DNA of 35,252 nt from Sedimenticola thiotaurini (GTDB taxonomy: Bacteria > Pseudomonadota > Gammaproteobacteria > Chromatiales > Chromatiaceae): positions 1 through 35,252 of the forward strand of contig VMRY01000017.1 in the NCBI GenBank assembly GCA_007713595.1, read 5' to 3'. Every line of letters starts with the position of its first letter. Position 1 is the stretch's first letter. Both the position numbers and the translations under genes were made by a program. The notes beneath the pieces were generated by a model, which ran no database searches, was not told where the DNA came from, and was given only the letters and a program-made list of their open reading frames with translations. Positions 25,872-35,252 of the stretch are shown in pieces.

Positions 25872-27025
25872 TGTTTTTTGCTCTCTTTTGCTTTGGCCAG
25901 CGCTCCATCCTCAAGGCCTTCTACATCGACAGAGGTGATGATTTGATCCCCTTGTTTAATACCGGATAACACCTCGGTGTAATCCCAGTTGCTCAGGCCC
26001 ACTTCAATCTCTCTTTTCTCTACGCTGCCCGTATCACTCAGAAAGATATAAACCTGATTATCTTCGATGACCGCTTCGGTCGGGATTCGCAGCGCCGAGT
26101 CCTTGGTTTCCAGTATGATTTCAACATCGGCTGAGTAGCCCGCCAGCAGCTCTTTAATATCCTCAGGATTACTGAATTCCACCTCCACATCGACGGTGCG
26201 GGCCTGTTTCTCACGATCCAGCACATAGGCCGCTATACGCTTGACACTCCCAGGGAAGTTGCGCTTATCAAAGGCATCCAGGGTAACCCGGGCAGGTTGA
26301 TCGGTCTTGATGCGGGCCGCATCCACCTCGTCAATTGGGGCTTCCATAAAGAAACAGCTGTTATCAATCAGATCGACGGCAGGCGGGGTGGCGATGCCCG
26401 GTGGGGAGGGCGTAACGTACTCATTCAGTTCGCCATTGATCTCCGCAATAATGCCGTCAAAAGGCGCAAAGAGCTGGGTACGTTCCAGATAACTTCGATT
26501 AACCTCAACCCGGTCGGCCGCTGCCCGGGTTGAGGCGTTGGCTGATTCGCAATCGGCCTTTTTGGCCTCGGCTTCAGTGGAAAACTTATCGATGCTCTCT
26601 TCCGAAACAAGCCCTTTCTTGTGCAGACGTTGTTGGCGGTCGGCTTCACGTCTTGCTATCTCCGCCTGCAGACAGGCGGCTCGGGCATTGGCAGTGGCGA
26701 CCCGTGCCTCCGCCTGACTGAGGCGGATCTGTGCCATCAGATCTTCGTTCCAGAGTTGCAGCAACAGCTGCCCCTTCTTAACATGGTCGCCCTCGTGTAT
26801 ATCCAGCTGAGCAATCTGACCGCCGGTACCTGGAGAGAGCTTGGCCCGTCGGCACGCCTTTACCGTGCCAGCTCGTGTATTGGCGACGGTTTTTTCAACC
26901 AGGCCATTTTCTGCGGTTGATAGGGTTACCGATATCGGTTTGGGGCGATTGAAATACCAAATCGAACTGGCCAAACCGGCCACGATCAGAACAAAAAAAA
27001 TCACGGATCTTGATTTGACGGCCAC
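25868..27025 (-). CDS. HlyD/MacA-type periplasmic adaptor protein
   Basis: A 385-residue membrane-fusion protein and first gene of the leftward ABC operon. An N-terminal membrane anchor (VIFFVLIVAGLASSIWYFN) is followed by a lipoyl half-motif (GGQIAQLDIHEGDHVKKGQL), a long helical hairpin with A-R-V-A-T-A-N-A-R (about 95-175), the second lipoyl half (RTQLFAPFDGIIAEINGELN) and a beta-barrel domain (RVTLDAFDKRNFPGSVKRIA). It should bridge the inner-membrane permeases to an outer-membrane channel such as TolC, which is not in this window. Start is GTG, with AGGA about 7-8 nt upstream. Substrate unknown. Confidence 0.9.
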   Translation of the reverse strand: MAVKSRSVIFFVLIVAGLASSIWYFNRPKPISVTLSTAENGLVEKTVANTRAGTVKACRRAKLSPGTGGQIAQLDIHEGDHVKKGQLLLQLWNEDLMAQIRLSQAEARVATANARAACLQAEIARREADRQQRLHKKGLVSEESIDKFSTEAEAKKADCESANASTRAAADRVEVNRSYLERTQLFAPFDGIIAEINGELNEYVTPSPPGIATPPAVDLIDNSCFFMEAPIDEVDAARIKTDQPARVTLDAFDKRNFPGSVKRIAAYVLDREKQARTVDVEVEFSNPEDIKELLAGYSADVEIILETKDSALRIPTEAVIEDNQVYIFLSDTGSVEKREIEVGLSNWDYTEVLSGIKQGDQIITSVDVEGLEDGALAKAKESKKQ

Positions 27026-27163
27026 ATTCTTTTCCTTGGTTTTAACCTGAAAGCAGGCAGTTGTTAAGAGTTTTGACGCATCTCTACACTATATATGCTT
27101 GTGGTAAGAACAAAATCAATCCTTACATTCTTAATAACAGTGCGTAAAATTATTCATTCGTAC

Positions 27164-27193
27164 TTGCACCGCGGGTCATTCAGCGTGTATTAT
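27164..27193 (+). promoter_or_regulatory. Sigma-70 promoter of tRNA-Val
   Basis: TTGCAC (27164-27169), an 18-nt spacer and TATTAT (27188-27193), followed by a TCGCGCTC discriminator. It lies 14 bp upstream of the tRNA. Confidence 0.75.
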
Positions 27194-27207
27194 TCGCGCT
27201 CTTTTAC

Positions 27208-27284
27208 AGGCGCGTAGCTCAGTTGGTTAGAGCACTACCTTGACATGGTAGGGGTCGTTGGTTCGAATCCGATCGCGCCTACCA
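27208..27284 (+). tRNA. tRNA-Val (anticodon GAC)
   Basis: A 77-nt cloverleaf: acceptor AGGCGCG pairs perfectly with CGCGCCT, D arm GCTCAGTTGGTTAGAGC, anticodon stem CTACC/GGTAG around TTGACAT (anticodon GAC), T arm with GGTTCGAATCC, discriminator A and encoded CCA. Confidence 0.97.
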
Positions 27285-27294
27285 ACACCTAAAG

Positions 27295-27323
27295 AAAGCC
27301 TCCGCAAAAACGGGGGCTTTTTT
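27295..27323 (+). terminator. Intrinsic terminator after tRNA-Val
   Basis: AAAGCCTCCG (27295-27304) pairs with CGGGGGCTTT (27311-27320), one G-U pair, loop CAAAAA, followed by TTTTTT. It separates tRNA-Val from thrS. Confidence 0.88.
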
Positions 27324-27520
27324 ATTGTATCTTCCTGGTGACAGCTTCATTAGTACACCGGGTTTTCAGTTGCAGCATAACCGAATACAATAATGCTTTG
27401 GTTAACGCTGGAATCATTGTGCAGCATTCTTCATGAAAGAAAAGCTGTAGTTGTGGATCATGATGATCTGTTTTATTCATGTGGCCTCTCGTATGGGTCA
27501 CCACTGAGAGAGAGAATATA

Positions 27521-29431
27521 ATGCCCGTTATTACCCTCCCTGATGGCTCCGAACGGAGCTTCGATACTCCGGTTTCTGTACACGATGTAGCAGCCTCCAT
27601 TGGTCCTGGTCTTGCGAAGGCTTCCCTGGCTGGTCGTGTTAATGACCAATTGGTCGATACCTCGTACATCATAGAGCAGGATGCCAAACTTGCGATTATT
27701 ACCGATCGTGATGAAGACGGTCTTGATGTGATTCGTCACTCAACCGCGCATCTGCTGGCACAAGCAGTGAAGCAGCTGTTTCCTACCGCCCAAGTCACGA
27801 TCGGTCCGACCATCGAAAATGGCTTCTACTATGACTTCTCCTTTGAGCGCCCCTTCACTCCTGATGATCTGAAGGCGATTGAGGCGAAGATGAAAGAGCT
27901 GGTCAAGCAGGATATACCAATCAGTCGTTCTGTCATGTCGCGGGATGAAGCCGTCAAGTTCTTCAAGGATATGGGGGAGTTGTACAAGGCAGAGATCATA
28001 GAGTCTATCCCGGCCAATGAAGACCTCTCCCTCTATACCCAGGGTGAATTTACCGATCTTTGTCGTGGACCTCACGTGCCCAGTACCGGACATCTAAAGT
28101 CCTTCAAGCTGATGAAGCTGGCAGGCGCCTACTGGCGCGGTAACTCGGATAACGAGATGTTGCAGCGGGTTTATGGTACGGCCTGGAAGGATAAGAAAGA
28201 GCTGAAAGCCTACCTGCACCGACTGGAAGAGGCCGAGAAGCGTGATCATCGTAAGCTGGGTAAGGCGCAGGATCTGTTTCATATTCAGGAAGAGGCACCA
28301 GGCATGGTGTTCTGGCACCCGAATGGCTGGACAATCTACCGCGAGGTGGAGCAGTACATTCGTAACAAGATTAAAAAGGCCGGTTATCAGGAGATCCGCA
28401 CCCCGCAGATCGTTGATCGTTCGTTGTGGGAAAAGTCGGGTCACTGGGATAAATATCGGGCCGATATGTTCACTACTCATTCGGAAGAGCGTGATTTTGC
28501 CATCAAGCCGATGAACTGTCCCTGCCATGTGCAGGTGTTCAATCAGGGCCTGAAGAGCTACCGTGATTTGCCGCTGCGGCTGGCAGAGTTTGGTTCCTGT
28601 CATAGGAACGAGGCCAGCGGTACGCTGCATGGTTTGATGCGGGTGCGCAATTTTGTCCAGGATGATGCGCATATCTTCTGTACGGAAGACCAGATTCAAG
28701 CTGAGGTATCGGCCTTTGTTGATCTTTTGTTTGAGGTTTATGCCGATTTTGGCTTTACCGATATCATGATCGCTCTCTCTACCCGTCCCGAGAAGCGGGT
28801 AGGTAGCGATGAGGTGTGGGACAAGGCAGAAAAATCACTGGAAGAGGCGTTGAACGCAAAAGGTCTGGATTGGCAGCTTCAACCCGGTGAGGGTGCGTTC
28901 TACGGACCGAAGATTGACTTCTCCCTGCGTGATTGTCTTGGTCGGGTCTGGCAATGCGGTACCATGCAGGTAGATTTCTCCATGCCTGGCAGGTTGGATG
29001 CGAGCTATATCTCTGACGACAACAGCCGTCAGATTCCGGTGATGTTGCACCGGGCGATCCTGGGTTCCCTGGAGCGATTTATCGGAATTCTGATCGAGGA
29101 GTCGGCGGGTGCGCTGCCGCTCTGGCTGGCCCCGAAGCAGGCCGTAATCATGGATATTACCGACCGTCAGGCCGATTATGTGAAAAAAGTGGCGGAAATC
29201 TTGGAAAATAAGGGTTTCAGGACACAAATAGACTTGAGAAACGAGAAGATCGGCTTTAAAATTCGCGAGCATACATTAGCGAAGATCCCTTACCTGCTGG
29301 TAGTGGGTGATCGTGAGATGGAAGAGGGGACTGTGGCCGTCCGCACTCGCAGCGGTGAAGATCTTGGTAGTATGAGCATCGAGGCCTTTGCAGCGCGTAT
29401 CAGTGAAGAGATAAGCCACCGTTCAAATTAA
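27521..29431 (+). CDS. thrS: Threonyl-tRNA synthetase
   Basis: A full-length 636-residue class II synthetase (E. coli about 642). It has the TGS domain ([20 protein letters not shown]), the editing domain with [16 protein letters not shown], and a catalytic core with zinc ligand Cys333 in [30 protein letters not shown] (motif 2) and [19 protein letters not shown] (motif 3), then the anticodon-binding domain. The frame is open back to 27479, but the ATG at 27521 matches the family start and has GAGAGAGA upstream. E. coli ThrRS represses its own mRNA through a leader mimicking tRNA-Thr; no such structure was identified here. It is the first gene of the thrS-infC-rpmI-rplT-pheST-ihfA block. Confidence 0.98.
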   Translation: MPVITLPDGSERSFDTPVSVHDVAASIGPGLAKASLAGRVNDQLVDTSYIIEQDAKLAIITDRDEDGLDVIRHSTAHLLAQAVKQLFPTAQVTIGPTIENGFYYDFSFERPFTPDDLKAIEAKMKELVKQDIPISRSVMSRDEAVKFFKDMGELYKAEIIESIPANEDLSLYTQGEFTDLCRGPHVPSTGHLKSFKLMKLAGAYWRGNSDNEMLQRVYGTAWKDKKELKAYLHRLEEAEKRDHRKLGKAQDLFHIQEEAPGMVFWHPNGWTIYREVEQYIRNKIKKAGYQEIRTPQIVDRSLWEKSGHWDKYRADMFTTHSEERDFAIKPMNCPCHVQVFNQGLKSYRDLPLRLAEFGSCHRNEASGTLHGLMRVRNFVQDDAHIFCTEDQIQAEVSAFVDLLFEVYADFGFTDIMIALSTRPEKRVGSDEVWDKAEKSLEEALNAKGLDWQLQPGEGAFYGPKIDFSLRDCLGRVWQCGTMQVDFSMPGRLDASYISDDNSRQIPVMLHRAILGSLERFIGILIEESAGALPLWLAPKQAVIMDITDRQADYVKKVAEILENKGFRTQIDLRNEKIGFKIREHTLAKIPYLLVVGDREMEEGTVAVRTRSGEDLGSMSIEAFAARISEEISHRSN

Positions 29432-29445
29432 AAGCTTACCAGTTG

Positions 29446-29475
29446 AAAGCACCGGTTGGTTATCGGTGCTTTTGT
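29446..29475 (+). terminator. Weak terminator-like hairpin between thrS and infC
   Basis: AAAGCACCG (29446-29454) pairs exactly with CGGTGCTTT (29464-29472) over a 9-nt loop, followed by TGTATT. The U-tract is short, so partial termination or an RNA-stability element is more likely than full termination. Confidence 0.6.
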
Positions 29476-29510
29476 ATTGGTGAGCTTTGGTTGTTTGGAG
29501 GAATTGAGTT

Positions 29511-30026
29511 ATCGCCGCACCAAAAAGAAACCGGATGAACGATGAGATCGACGTCCGTGAAGTAAGACTGATCGGCTCTGATGGCGAACAGATTGGAGTT
29601 GTTTCCATAGCAGAAGCAATGGCTGTCGCGGCTGAGAGTAGTCAGGATCTGGTTGAGATTCAACCAAACGCTGAGCCACCTGTTTGCCGAGTGATGGATT
29701 ACGGAAAATTCATCTTTGAGTCGAAGAAACAGAAGTCTGCGGCGAAAAAGAAGCAAAAGCAGGCACAGGTAAAAGAGATTAAATTCAGACCAGGGACGGG
29801 CGAAGGGGATTATCAGGTCAAACTACGCAACCTGATACGTTTCCTGAATGACGGGGACAAGACCAAGGTAACCATGCGGTTCCGCGGTCGTGAGCATGCT
29901 CATCGAGAGCTGGGTCTGGAGTTGTTGCAACGTGTTGAGACTGATTTGTCTGAGTACGGTGAAGTTGAGCAGCAGCCACAGATGGAAGGCCGGCAGATGA
30001 TCATGGTTCTGCGTCCCAAAAAGTAA
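29511..30026 (+). CDS. infC: Translation initiation factor IF-3, AUC start
   Basis: IF-3 keeps ribosomal subunits apart and checks start-codon fidelity. The N-domain ([39 protein letters not shown]), lysine-rich linker and C-domain ([33 protein letters not shown]) are all present. The first ATG (29535) would remove the usual basic N-terminal tail. Extending in frame gives only an ATC at 29511, two codons after a stop, with a strong GGAGGA eight bases upstream. This yields 171 residues starting (M)[12 protein letters not shown], which aligns with the N-R-I-N-x-E-I start of IF-3. IF-3 discriminates against such codons, so the rare start is the known basis of infC autoregulation (AUU in E. coli). 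Confidence 0.93.
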   Translation: MAAPKRNRMNDEIDVREVRLIGSDGEQIGVVSIAEAMAVAAESSQDLVEIQPNAEPPVCRVMDYGKFIFESKKQKSAAKKKQKQAQVKEIKFRPGTGEGDYQVKLRNLIRFLNDGDKTKVTMRFRGREHAHRELGLELLQRVETDLSEYGEVEQQPQMEGRQMIMVLRPKK

Positions 30027-30072
30027 GTATCTTAAAATCTAAAGATCCAAGCATCGAGATTGGTTGGTATCC

Positions 30073-30089
30073 CAGGTCAAGTTGACCTG
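30073..30089 (+). promoter_or_regulatory. Palindrome in the rpmI leader
   Basis: CAGGTCA and TGACCTG form a perfect 7-bp stem with an AGT loop in the 109-nt infC-rpmI spacer. In E. coli this leader folds into the L20 autoregulatory structure, so this hairpin may be part of an equivalent; L20 binding here is inference. Confidence 0.4.
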
Positions 30090-30135
30090 ATGATCGTGAC
30101 CCCGGTTGGCGGATTAAATAGCGGAGTTATATGTA

Positions 30136-30333
30136 ATGCCAAAGATTAAGACTAATCGTGGCGCGGCCAAGCGGTTCAAAGTAACCGGTACCGGCGCCAT
30201 CAAGCGTGGCCAGTCTCACCGTCGTCATATCCTGACGAAAAAGAGCACCAAGCGGAAGCGTCAGCTGCGTTGTCCTTCGCAGCTTCACAAGTCCGACGTT
30301 GCAGTAGCACGTCGTATGATCCCTTACGCCTGA
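30136..30333 (+). CDS. rpmI: Ribosomal protein bL35
   Basis: A 65-residue very basic protein of the bL35 family: [20 protein letters not shown], then [20 protein letters not shown] and a C-terminal M-I-P-Y-A. It is a 50S subunit component. Length matches E. coli bL35 (65 aa). It lies between infC and rplT in the standard order. Confidence 0.98.
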   Translation: MPKIKTNRGAAKRFKVTGTGAIKRGQSHRRHILTKKSTKRKRQLRCPSQLHKSDVAVARRMIPYA

Positions 30334-30353
30334 TTCTTTAGGAGACTGAATAA

Positions 30354-30713
30354 ATGCCTCGCGTAAAACGTGGTGTACAAGCACACGCCCGACATAAAAA
30401 AGTGCTTAAAGCGGCTAAAGGTTACTACGGTGCCCGCAGCAAGATCTATCGTGTAGCCAAACAGGCTGTCATCAAGGCAGGTCAGTATGCTTACCGTGAT
30501 CGTCGCCAGAAAAAGCGTCAATTCCGTGCACTCTGGATTGCCCGAATCAATGCCGGTGCCCGCAACAATGGTCTTTCCTATAGCCGTATGATTAACGGTC
30601 TTAAGAAAGCAAACATTGAGATTGATCGCAAGATGCTGGCTGATCTGGCCATCTTTGACAAGCCGGCGTTTAGCGCCCTGGCAGAACAGGCTAAGGCCAG
30701 TCTCTCCAGCTGA
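30354..30713 (+). CDS. rplT: Ribosomal protein bL20
   Basis: A 119-residue basic protein of the bL20 family with the extended N-terminal tail ([20 protein letters not shown]), [20 protein letters not shown] and a globular end with [20 protein letters not shown]. It is a primary 23S rRNA binder and early 50S assembly protein; in E. coli it represses rpmI-rplT translation. It starts 20 bp after rpmI, with AGGAG upstream. Confidence 0.98.
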   Translation: MPRVKRGVQAHARHKKVLKAAKGYYGARSKIYRVAKQAVIKAGQYAYRDRRQKKRQFRALWIARINAGARNNGLSYSRMINGLKKANIEIDRKMLADLAIFDKPAFSALAEQAKASLSS

Positions 30714-30755
30714 AAGCTTGTCATTGCGTCTGCGAAAGCTGGCGCATGTGAGTGA

Positions 30756-31868
<1,113 letters not shown>

Positions 31869-31951
31869 TCGACCTTTGATCAGAAATGGCCACTATTTAA
31901 CAACGATATTCAGAGCAGCATTAATGCTCGATTAGGATTGGACAAGAGATT

Positions 31952-34330
31952 ATGAAATTCAGTGAAGCCTGGTTGCGTGAATGGGTGAACCCCTCCGTGA
32001 ATACCACTGAGCTGGCAGACCAACTCAGTATGGCAGGTCTGGAAGTGGACTCTGTGGAGCCTGTTGCAGGTGAATTTACAGGCGTTGTGGTGGGTGAGGT
32101 TCTGACACGTGAACAGCATCCTGATGCGGATAAGCTCAGCCTCTGTACCGTTAATACCGGTGCAGCCGAGCCGCTGCAGATCGTTTGCGGCGCACCCAAT
32201 GTGGCCGCCGGCCTCAAAGTGCCTGTAGCAGTCATCGGGGCCGTTTTGCCCGGTAATTTCAAGATTAAGCGGGCCAAGTTACGGGGTGTCGAATCCCAGG
32301 GCATGATCTGCTCTGCCTCTGAGCTTGGCTTGGCCTCCTCCTCTGACGGCATTTTACCACTGGCAGACGATGCGCCGATTGGTACTGACTTCAGGGATTA
32401 TCTCTCCCTGAATGATCAATCGATTGATGTCGACCTGACCCCCGATCGGGGTGACTGCCTTGGTCTTGCCGGGATTGCCCGGGAGGTAGGTGTTATCAAC
32501 CAGAGCCCCGTAACGCCGCCGGCAATGGAGCCAGTCCCGCCAGTGAATCAGGATCAATTCCCTGTTGAACTGGTGGCGCCTCAGGCCTGTCCACGTTATC
32601 TCTGTCGCATTATTCGAAATATTAATCCTGCCGCTGAGACGCCGCTCTGGATGCAGGAGCGGCTACGCCGAAGCGATCTGCGCTCCATCAGTCCTGTGGT
32701 CGATGTCACCAACTACGTAATGATGGAGCTGGGTCAGCCGATGCATGGCTTTGATCTGGCTGAGCTCGAGGGCGGTATCCATGTACGGATGGCGGAAGAG
32801 GGCGAAGAGCTGGTTCTGCTGGATGGCCAGACCGTCACATTGCGCAGTGACACCCTGGTGATCGCTGATCAGAAGAAACCGGTGGCAATGGCAGGTATTA
32901 TGGGCGGTGAGCACTCGGGTGTTGGTGATCAGACTCAGGATATTCTGCTTGAGAGTGCATTTTTCACCCCCATGGCGATTAGTGGCAAGGCACGAAGCTA
33001 TGGATTGCATACGGACTCATCGCACCGCTTTGAGCGGGGCGTTGATCCAGAGCTGCAGCGCCAGGCTATCGAGCGGGCCACTCAGCTGCTGATGGCGATT
33101 GTTGGCGGTGAACCGGGTCCTGTTGCCGAAGCGGTTGATGCCTCGCATATTGAACCGCGTCCTCAAATCCTGCTGCGCCGTAATCGCGTAACCAAGGTGC
33201 TGGGGCTTGAGATTGATGATGAGACCATAGCGGACATTCTGATTCGTCTTGAGATGAAGGTAGAGCCTGCTTCAGAAGGATGGAAGGTTACTGCGCCCAG
33301 CTGTCGGTTTGATATCAGTATTGAAGAGGATTTGATCGAAGAGGTGGGCCGAATTTACGGCTATACCCGAATCCCCACCAAGCGTACGGCCGCCGCAACC
33401 GTTATGCAGTCAGAGCCCGAAGTAGCCTTTAATTTGCAGAAAGCCAAGCAACTGTTGGTCGATCGCGATTTTCAGGAGGCGATCACCTATAGCTTCATCA
33501 GTCGTGAGATGCATGACCTGATTGACCCTGGTCACGATATGGTGATATTGGCTAATCCAATATCCTCCGATATGTCGATTATGCGCACGACACTTTGGGC
33601 GGGGTTGCTGCAGACCGCTATTTACAACCAGTCGCGACAGCAGGCGCGTGTAAGAATATTCGAGTCAGGTCTTAGGTTTGTCAAGCAAGATAATGAAATT
33701 AAACAAGAAATGATGCTTTCTGGTTTGATTTCAGGTACGATAGCAAAAGAAGGATGGGGCGATGCCCCGCGTGAAGCAGATTTCTTTGATATAAAAGCAG
33801 ATCTTGAGGCACTGCTTGCACTCACAGGTTGCCCAGAACTGTTTGAGTTTGTAGCGGCCTCACATCCATCGCTGCATCCAGGGCAGAGTGCAGAGATCAA
33901 ACGCTCTGGTGAGTCGGTTGGCTGGATAGGCAAGCTTCATCCTGAACTAGAGGCGAAGCTGGACCTGAAATTTGGCGCCTATCTGTTTGAAATAAAGGTT
34001 AATAATCTGCTTGAAGGGCGTTTACCTGCATTCAAGGCGCTTTCCAAGTATCCCTCCATTCGCCGTGATATCGCGATCGTAGTTGATGAGGGTGTTGGAT
34101 TTAATGATATTCGTCAGGCAATTAGTGATGCAGTACCTGAAATCCTTAGAGAAATTCTCCTTTTCGACGTCTATACTGGAGAAAAGGTAGACTCAGGACG
34201 AAAAAGTCTCGCTTTGGGCTTGATTTTACAGGAAAGTTCCCACACTCTTACCGATGAAAAAGTGGAAAGCGTAATGGCGCAAGTGGTCTCTTCGCTCAAA
34301 GAACGCTACAACGCACAACTGAGAGATTGA
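31952..34330 (+). CDS. pheT: Phenylalanyl-tRNA synthetase beta subunit
   Basis: The 792-residue beta subunit (E. coli about 795). Domains in order are the N-terminal region ([20 protein letters not shown]), the EMAP-like tRNA-binding fold ([20 protein letters not shown]), B3/B4 editing domain ([20 protein letters not shown]), B5 ([20 protein letters not shown]), the inactive synthetase-like core ([24 protein letters not shown]), and the C-terminal anticodon-binding FDX-ACB domain ([20 protein letters not shown]). It edits mischarged Tyr-tRNA-Phe and binds the tRNA. The ihfA start lies 4 bp after the stop, as in other gammaproteobacteria. Confidence 0.98.
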   Translation: MKFSEAWLREWVNPSVNTTELADQLSMAGLEVDSVEPVAGEFTGVVVGEVLTREQHPDADKLSLCTVNTGAAEPLQIVCGAPNVAAGLKVPVAVIGAVLPGNFKIKRAKLRGVESQGMICSASELGLASSSDGILPLADDAPIGTDFRDYLSLNDQSIDVDLTPDRGDCLGLAGIAREVGVINQSPVTPPAMEPVPPVNQDQFPVELVAPQACPRYLCRIIRNINPAAETPLWMQERLRRSDLRSISPVVDVTNYVMMELGQPMHGFDLAELEGGIHVRMAEEGEELVLLDGQTVTLRSDTLVIADQKKPVAMAGIMGGEHSGVGDQTQDILLESAFFTPMAISGKARSYGLHTDSSHRFERGVDPELQRQAIERATQLLMAIVGGEPGPVAEAVDASHIEPRPQILLRRNRVTKVLGLEIDDETIADILIRLEMKVEPASEGWKVTAPSCRFDISIEEDLIEEVGRIYGYTRIPTKRTAAATVMQSEPEVAFNLQKAKQLLVDRDFQEAITYSFISREMHDLIDPGHDMVILANPISSDMSIMRTTLWAGLLQTAIYNQSRQQARVRIFESGLRFVKQDNEIKQEMMLSGLISGTIAKEGWGDAPREADFFDIKADLEALLALTGCPELFEFVAASHPSLHPGQSAEIKRSGESVGWIGKLHPELEAKLDLKFGAYLFEIKVNNLLEGRLPAFKALSKYPSIRRDIAIVVDEGVGFNDIRQAISDAVPEILREILLFDVYTGEKVDSGRKSLALGLILQESSHTLTDEKVESVMAQVVSSLKERYNAQLRD

Positions 34331-34334
34331 ATTT

Positions 34335-34634
34335 ATGGCTTTGACCAAGGCGGATATTGCCGAAAAACTATTTGATGAGCTGGGTCTTAACAAGCGTGAG
34401 GCTAAAGAGATGGTTGAAATGTTTTTTGAAAAAGTGCGCATTTCACTTCAGGAAGGTTCACAGGTTAAGTTATCTGGGTTTGGTAATTTTGATCTTCGCG
34501 AAAAGAAAGAGCGTCCGGGGCGTAACCCTAAGACTGGCGAAGAGATACCTATCTCAGCCCGTCGGGTCGTGACTTTTCGACCAGGTCAGAAATTGAAGGC
34601 GAGGGTGGAAGCTTATGCTGGAAGCGAGCAGTAA
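34335..34634 (+). CDS. ihfA: Integration host factor alpha subunit
   Basis: A 99-residue DNA-bending protein of the HU/IHF family. It has [40 protein letters not shown] and the arm with [20 protein letters not shown], including the intercalating Pro in R-N-P. The position directly after pheT and the [20 protein letters not shown] helix identify the alpha subunit. It pairs with IhfB, which is not in this window. Its 3' end overlaps the merR-type gene by 20 bp. Confidence 0.97.
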   Translation: MALTKADIAEKLFDELGLNKREAKEMVEMFFEKVRISLQEGSQVKLSGFGNFDLREKKERPGRNPKTGEEIPISARRVVTFRPGQKLKARVEAYAGSEQ

Positions 34635-34974
34635 TACTGCAGATCTGCCGGCGATACCCGGCAAGCGATACTTTACCATTGGTGAAGTGAGCGAGCTGTG
34701 TGGTGTAAAACCCCATGTTCTGCGTTATTGGGAGCAGGAATTTACTCAGCTTAAGCCGATTAAAAGACGCGGAAATCGCCGTTACTATCAACGCCATGAT
34801 GTGCTGATGATTCGCCAGATTCGCAGCCTGCTTTATGATCAGGGATTCACTATTGGGGGTGCGCGACAGCAGCTCTCAGGCGAAGGTGCGAAAGAGGATC
34901 AGGATCAGAGTCATCAGATTGCCAAGCAGTTGCGTACTGAACTGGAAGAGGTGTTGCAGATTCTAAAACGCTGA
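34615..34974 (+). CDS. MerR family transcriptional regulator
   Basis: A 119-residue regulator with an N-terminal MerR winged helix: [40 protein letters not shown] and [20 protein letters not shown], then a short coiled coil ([17 protein letters not shown]). No effector domain or cysteine cluster is present, so the ligand is unknown. This short MerR regularly follows ihfA in gammaproteobacteria. The ATG overlaps the ihfA coding end, with GTGGAAG upstream. Confidence 0.92.
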   Translation: MLEASSNTADLPAIPGKRYFTIGEVSELCGVKPHVLRYWEQEFTQLKPIKRRGNRRYYQRHDVLMIRQIRSLLYDQGFTIGGARQQLSGEGAKEDQDQSHQIAKQLRTELEEVLQILKR

Positions 34975-34985
34975 GTTTCCCAACA

Positions 34986-35014
34986 TTGACAATGGGGTGC
35001 ATACCGCCTAGTAT
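34986..35014 (+). promoter_or_regulatory. Sigma-70 promoter of tRNA-Pro
   Basis: A consensus TTGACA (34986-34991), exactly 17 nt spacing, and TAGTAT (35009-35014), followed by a GCGCGC discriminator, 13 bp before the tRNA. Confidence 0.85.
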
Positions 35015-35027
35015 GCGCGCTCAGTTT

Positions 35028-35104
35028 CGGGCGGTGGCGCAGTCTGGTAGCGTGCTTGTCTGGGGGACAAGTGGTCGCAGGTTCAAATCCTGTCCGCCCG
35101 ACCA
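35028..35104 (+). tRNA. tRNA-Pro (anticodon GGG)
   Basis: A 77-nt cloverleaf: acceptor CGGGCGG with CCGCCCG, D arm GCGCAGTCTGGTAGCGT, anticodon stem CTTGT/ACAAG around CTGGGGG (anticodon GGG), T arm with GGTTCAAATCC, discriminator A and encoded CCA. Confidence 0.97.
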
Positions 35105-35120
35105 AATTGAAAAGGTGTGT

Positions 35121-35168
35121 ACCGAGCACATAGGTCACACTTTATACCGGAGAGATAGGTAACACTTC
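35121..35168. repeat. Two tandem imperfect repeats (25-bp period) downstream of tRNA-Pro
   Basis: ACCG...ATAGGTCACACTT (35121-35142) and ACCG...ATAGGTAACACTT (35146-35167) repeat with a 25-bp period and one mismatch in the 13-bp core. Tandem ATAGGTnACAC elements resemble the ends of some IS481-type insertion sequences, but no transposase is visible before the window ends. Confidence 0.55.
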
Positions 35169-35175
35169 GGTCAGA

Positions 35176-35210
35176 AAAGGGTTGAGCGCAGGCTCAACCC
35201 TTTCTTCGTT
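35176..35210 (+). terminator. Intrinsic terminator after tRNA-Pro
   Basis: AAAGGGTTGAGC (35176-35187) pairs with GCTCAACCCTTT (35192-35203) over a GCAG loop and is followed by CTTCGTTTT. It probably ends the tRNA-Pro transcript about 70 nt after the CCA. Confidence 0.8.
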
Positions 35211-35252
35211 TTCATCAAAAAATCCTAAATCATATTGCATAAAGCTGACAAG

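Noticed and set aside
34914-35138. Minus-strand ORF across tRNA-Pro
   Set aside because: The apparent V-G-R-T-G-F-E-P-A-T-T-like protein is the common spurious translation of an antisense tRNA gene.

Overview
The window reads as a gammaproteobacterial chromosome segment, probably from a non-enteric, Chromatiales-like lineage. The best evidence is the canonical translation block thrS-infC-rpmI-rplT-pheS-pheT-ihfA-merR followed by tRNA-Pro, together with uvrB, metZ, an intracellular PHB depolymerase, and the style of the tRNA promoters. Taxonomy is inferred from gene content and order only. No intact transposase, phage gene or CRISPR array was seen.

Layout. 1-3262: the 3' end of a LeuA-type regulatory-domain protein, an arsenite methyltransferase (ArsM), a small unknown protein and an HDOD protein. 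3277-4274: a bidirectional terminator, tRNA-Gly(GCC) and a TauE/SafE-type permease. 4493-6964: a single-domain asparaginase facing a YbdK-type carboxylate-amine ligase and an N-formylglutamate amidohydrolase-like enzyme, a possible amide/peptide metabolic island. 7133-11670: a Leu/Phe/Val-type dehydrogenase behind a fused indolepyruvate:ferredoxin oxidoreductase, which together suggest oxidative amino-acid deamination and decarboxylation. A hairpin-rich, gene-poor leader of about 580 bp follows. 12249-14236: PhaZ (PHB depolymerase), a pair of perfect inverted DnaA boxes, and MsrB.

14278-16211: a promoter, a SAM-II-like riboswitch with a transcription attenuator, metZ, and a small methyltransferase. 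16358-18936: a four-gene operon of unknown role (CBS pair, DUF2835, exported FG-GAP protein, WD40 lipoprotein). 19023-21933: tRNA-Asn with its terminator, a lone FimT/GspH pseudopilin and uvrB. 21941-27025: a leftward envelope operon with a periplasmic adaptor, an ABC ATPase, two MacB/FtsX-type permeases and a PAP2 phosphatase. 27164-35252: tRNA-Val, the translation block (infC appears to start at a rare AUC codon), tRNA-Pro and, at the right edge, a short tandem repeat that may be a mobile-element remnant.

The most notable signals are the metZ riboswitch, whose aptamer core can pair base for base with the 5' arm of the terminator; the inverted DnaA-box pair upstream of msrB; the hairpin array and orphan terminator between the oxidoreductase and phaZ; and the two uncharacterised gene neighbourhoods (4493-6964 and 16358-18936).
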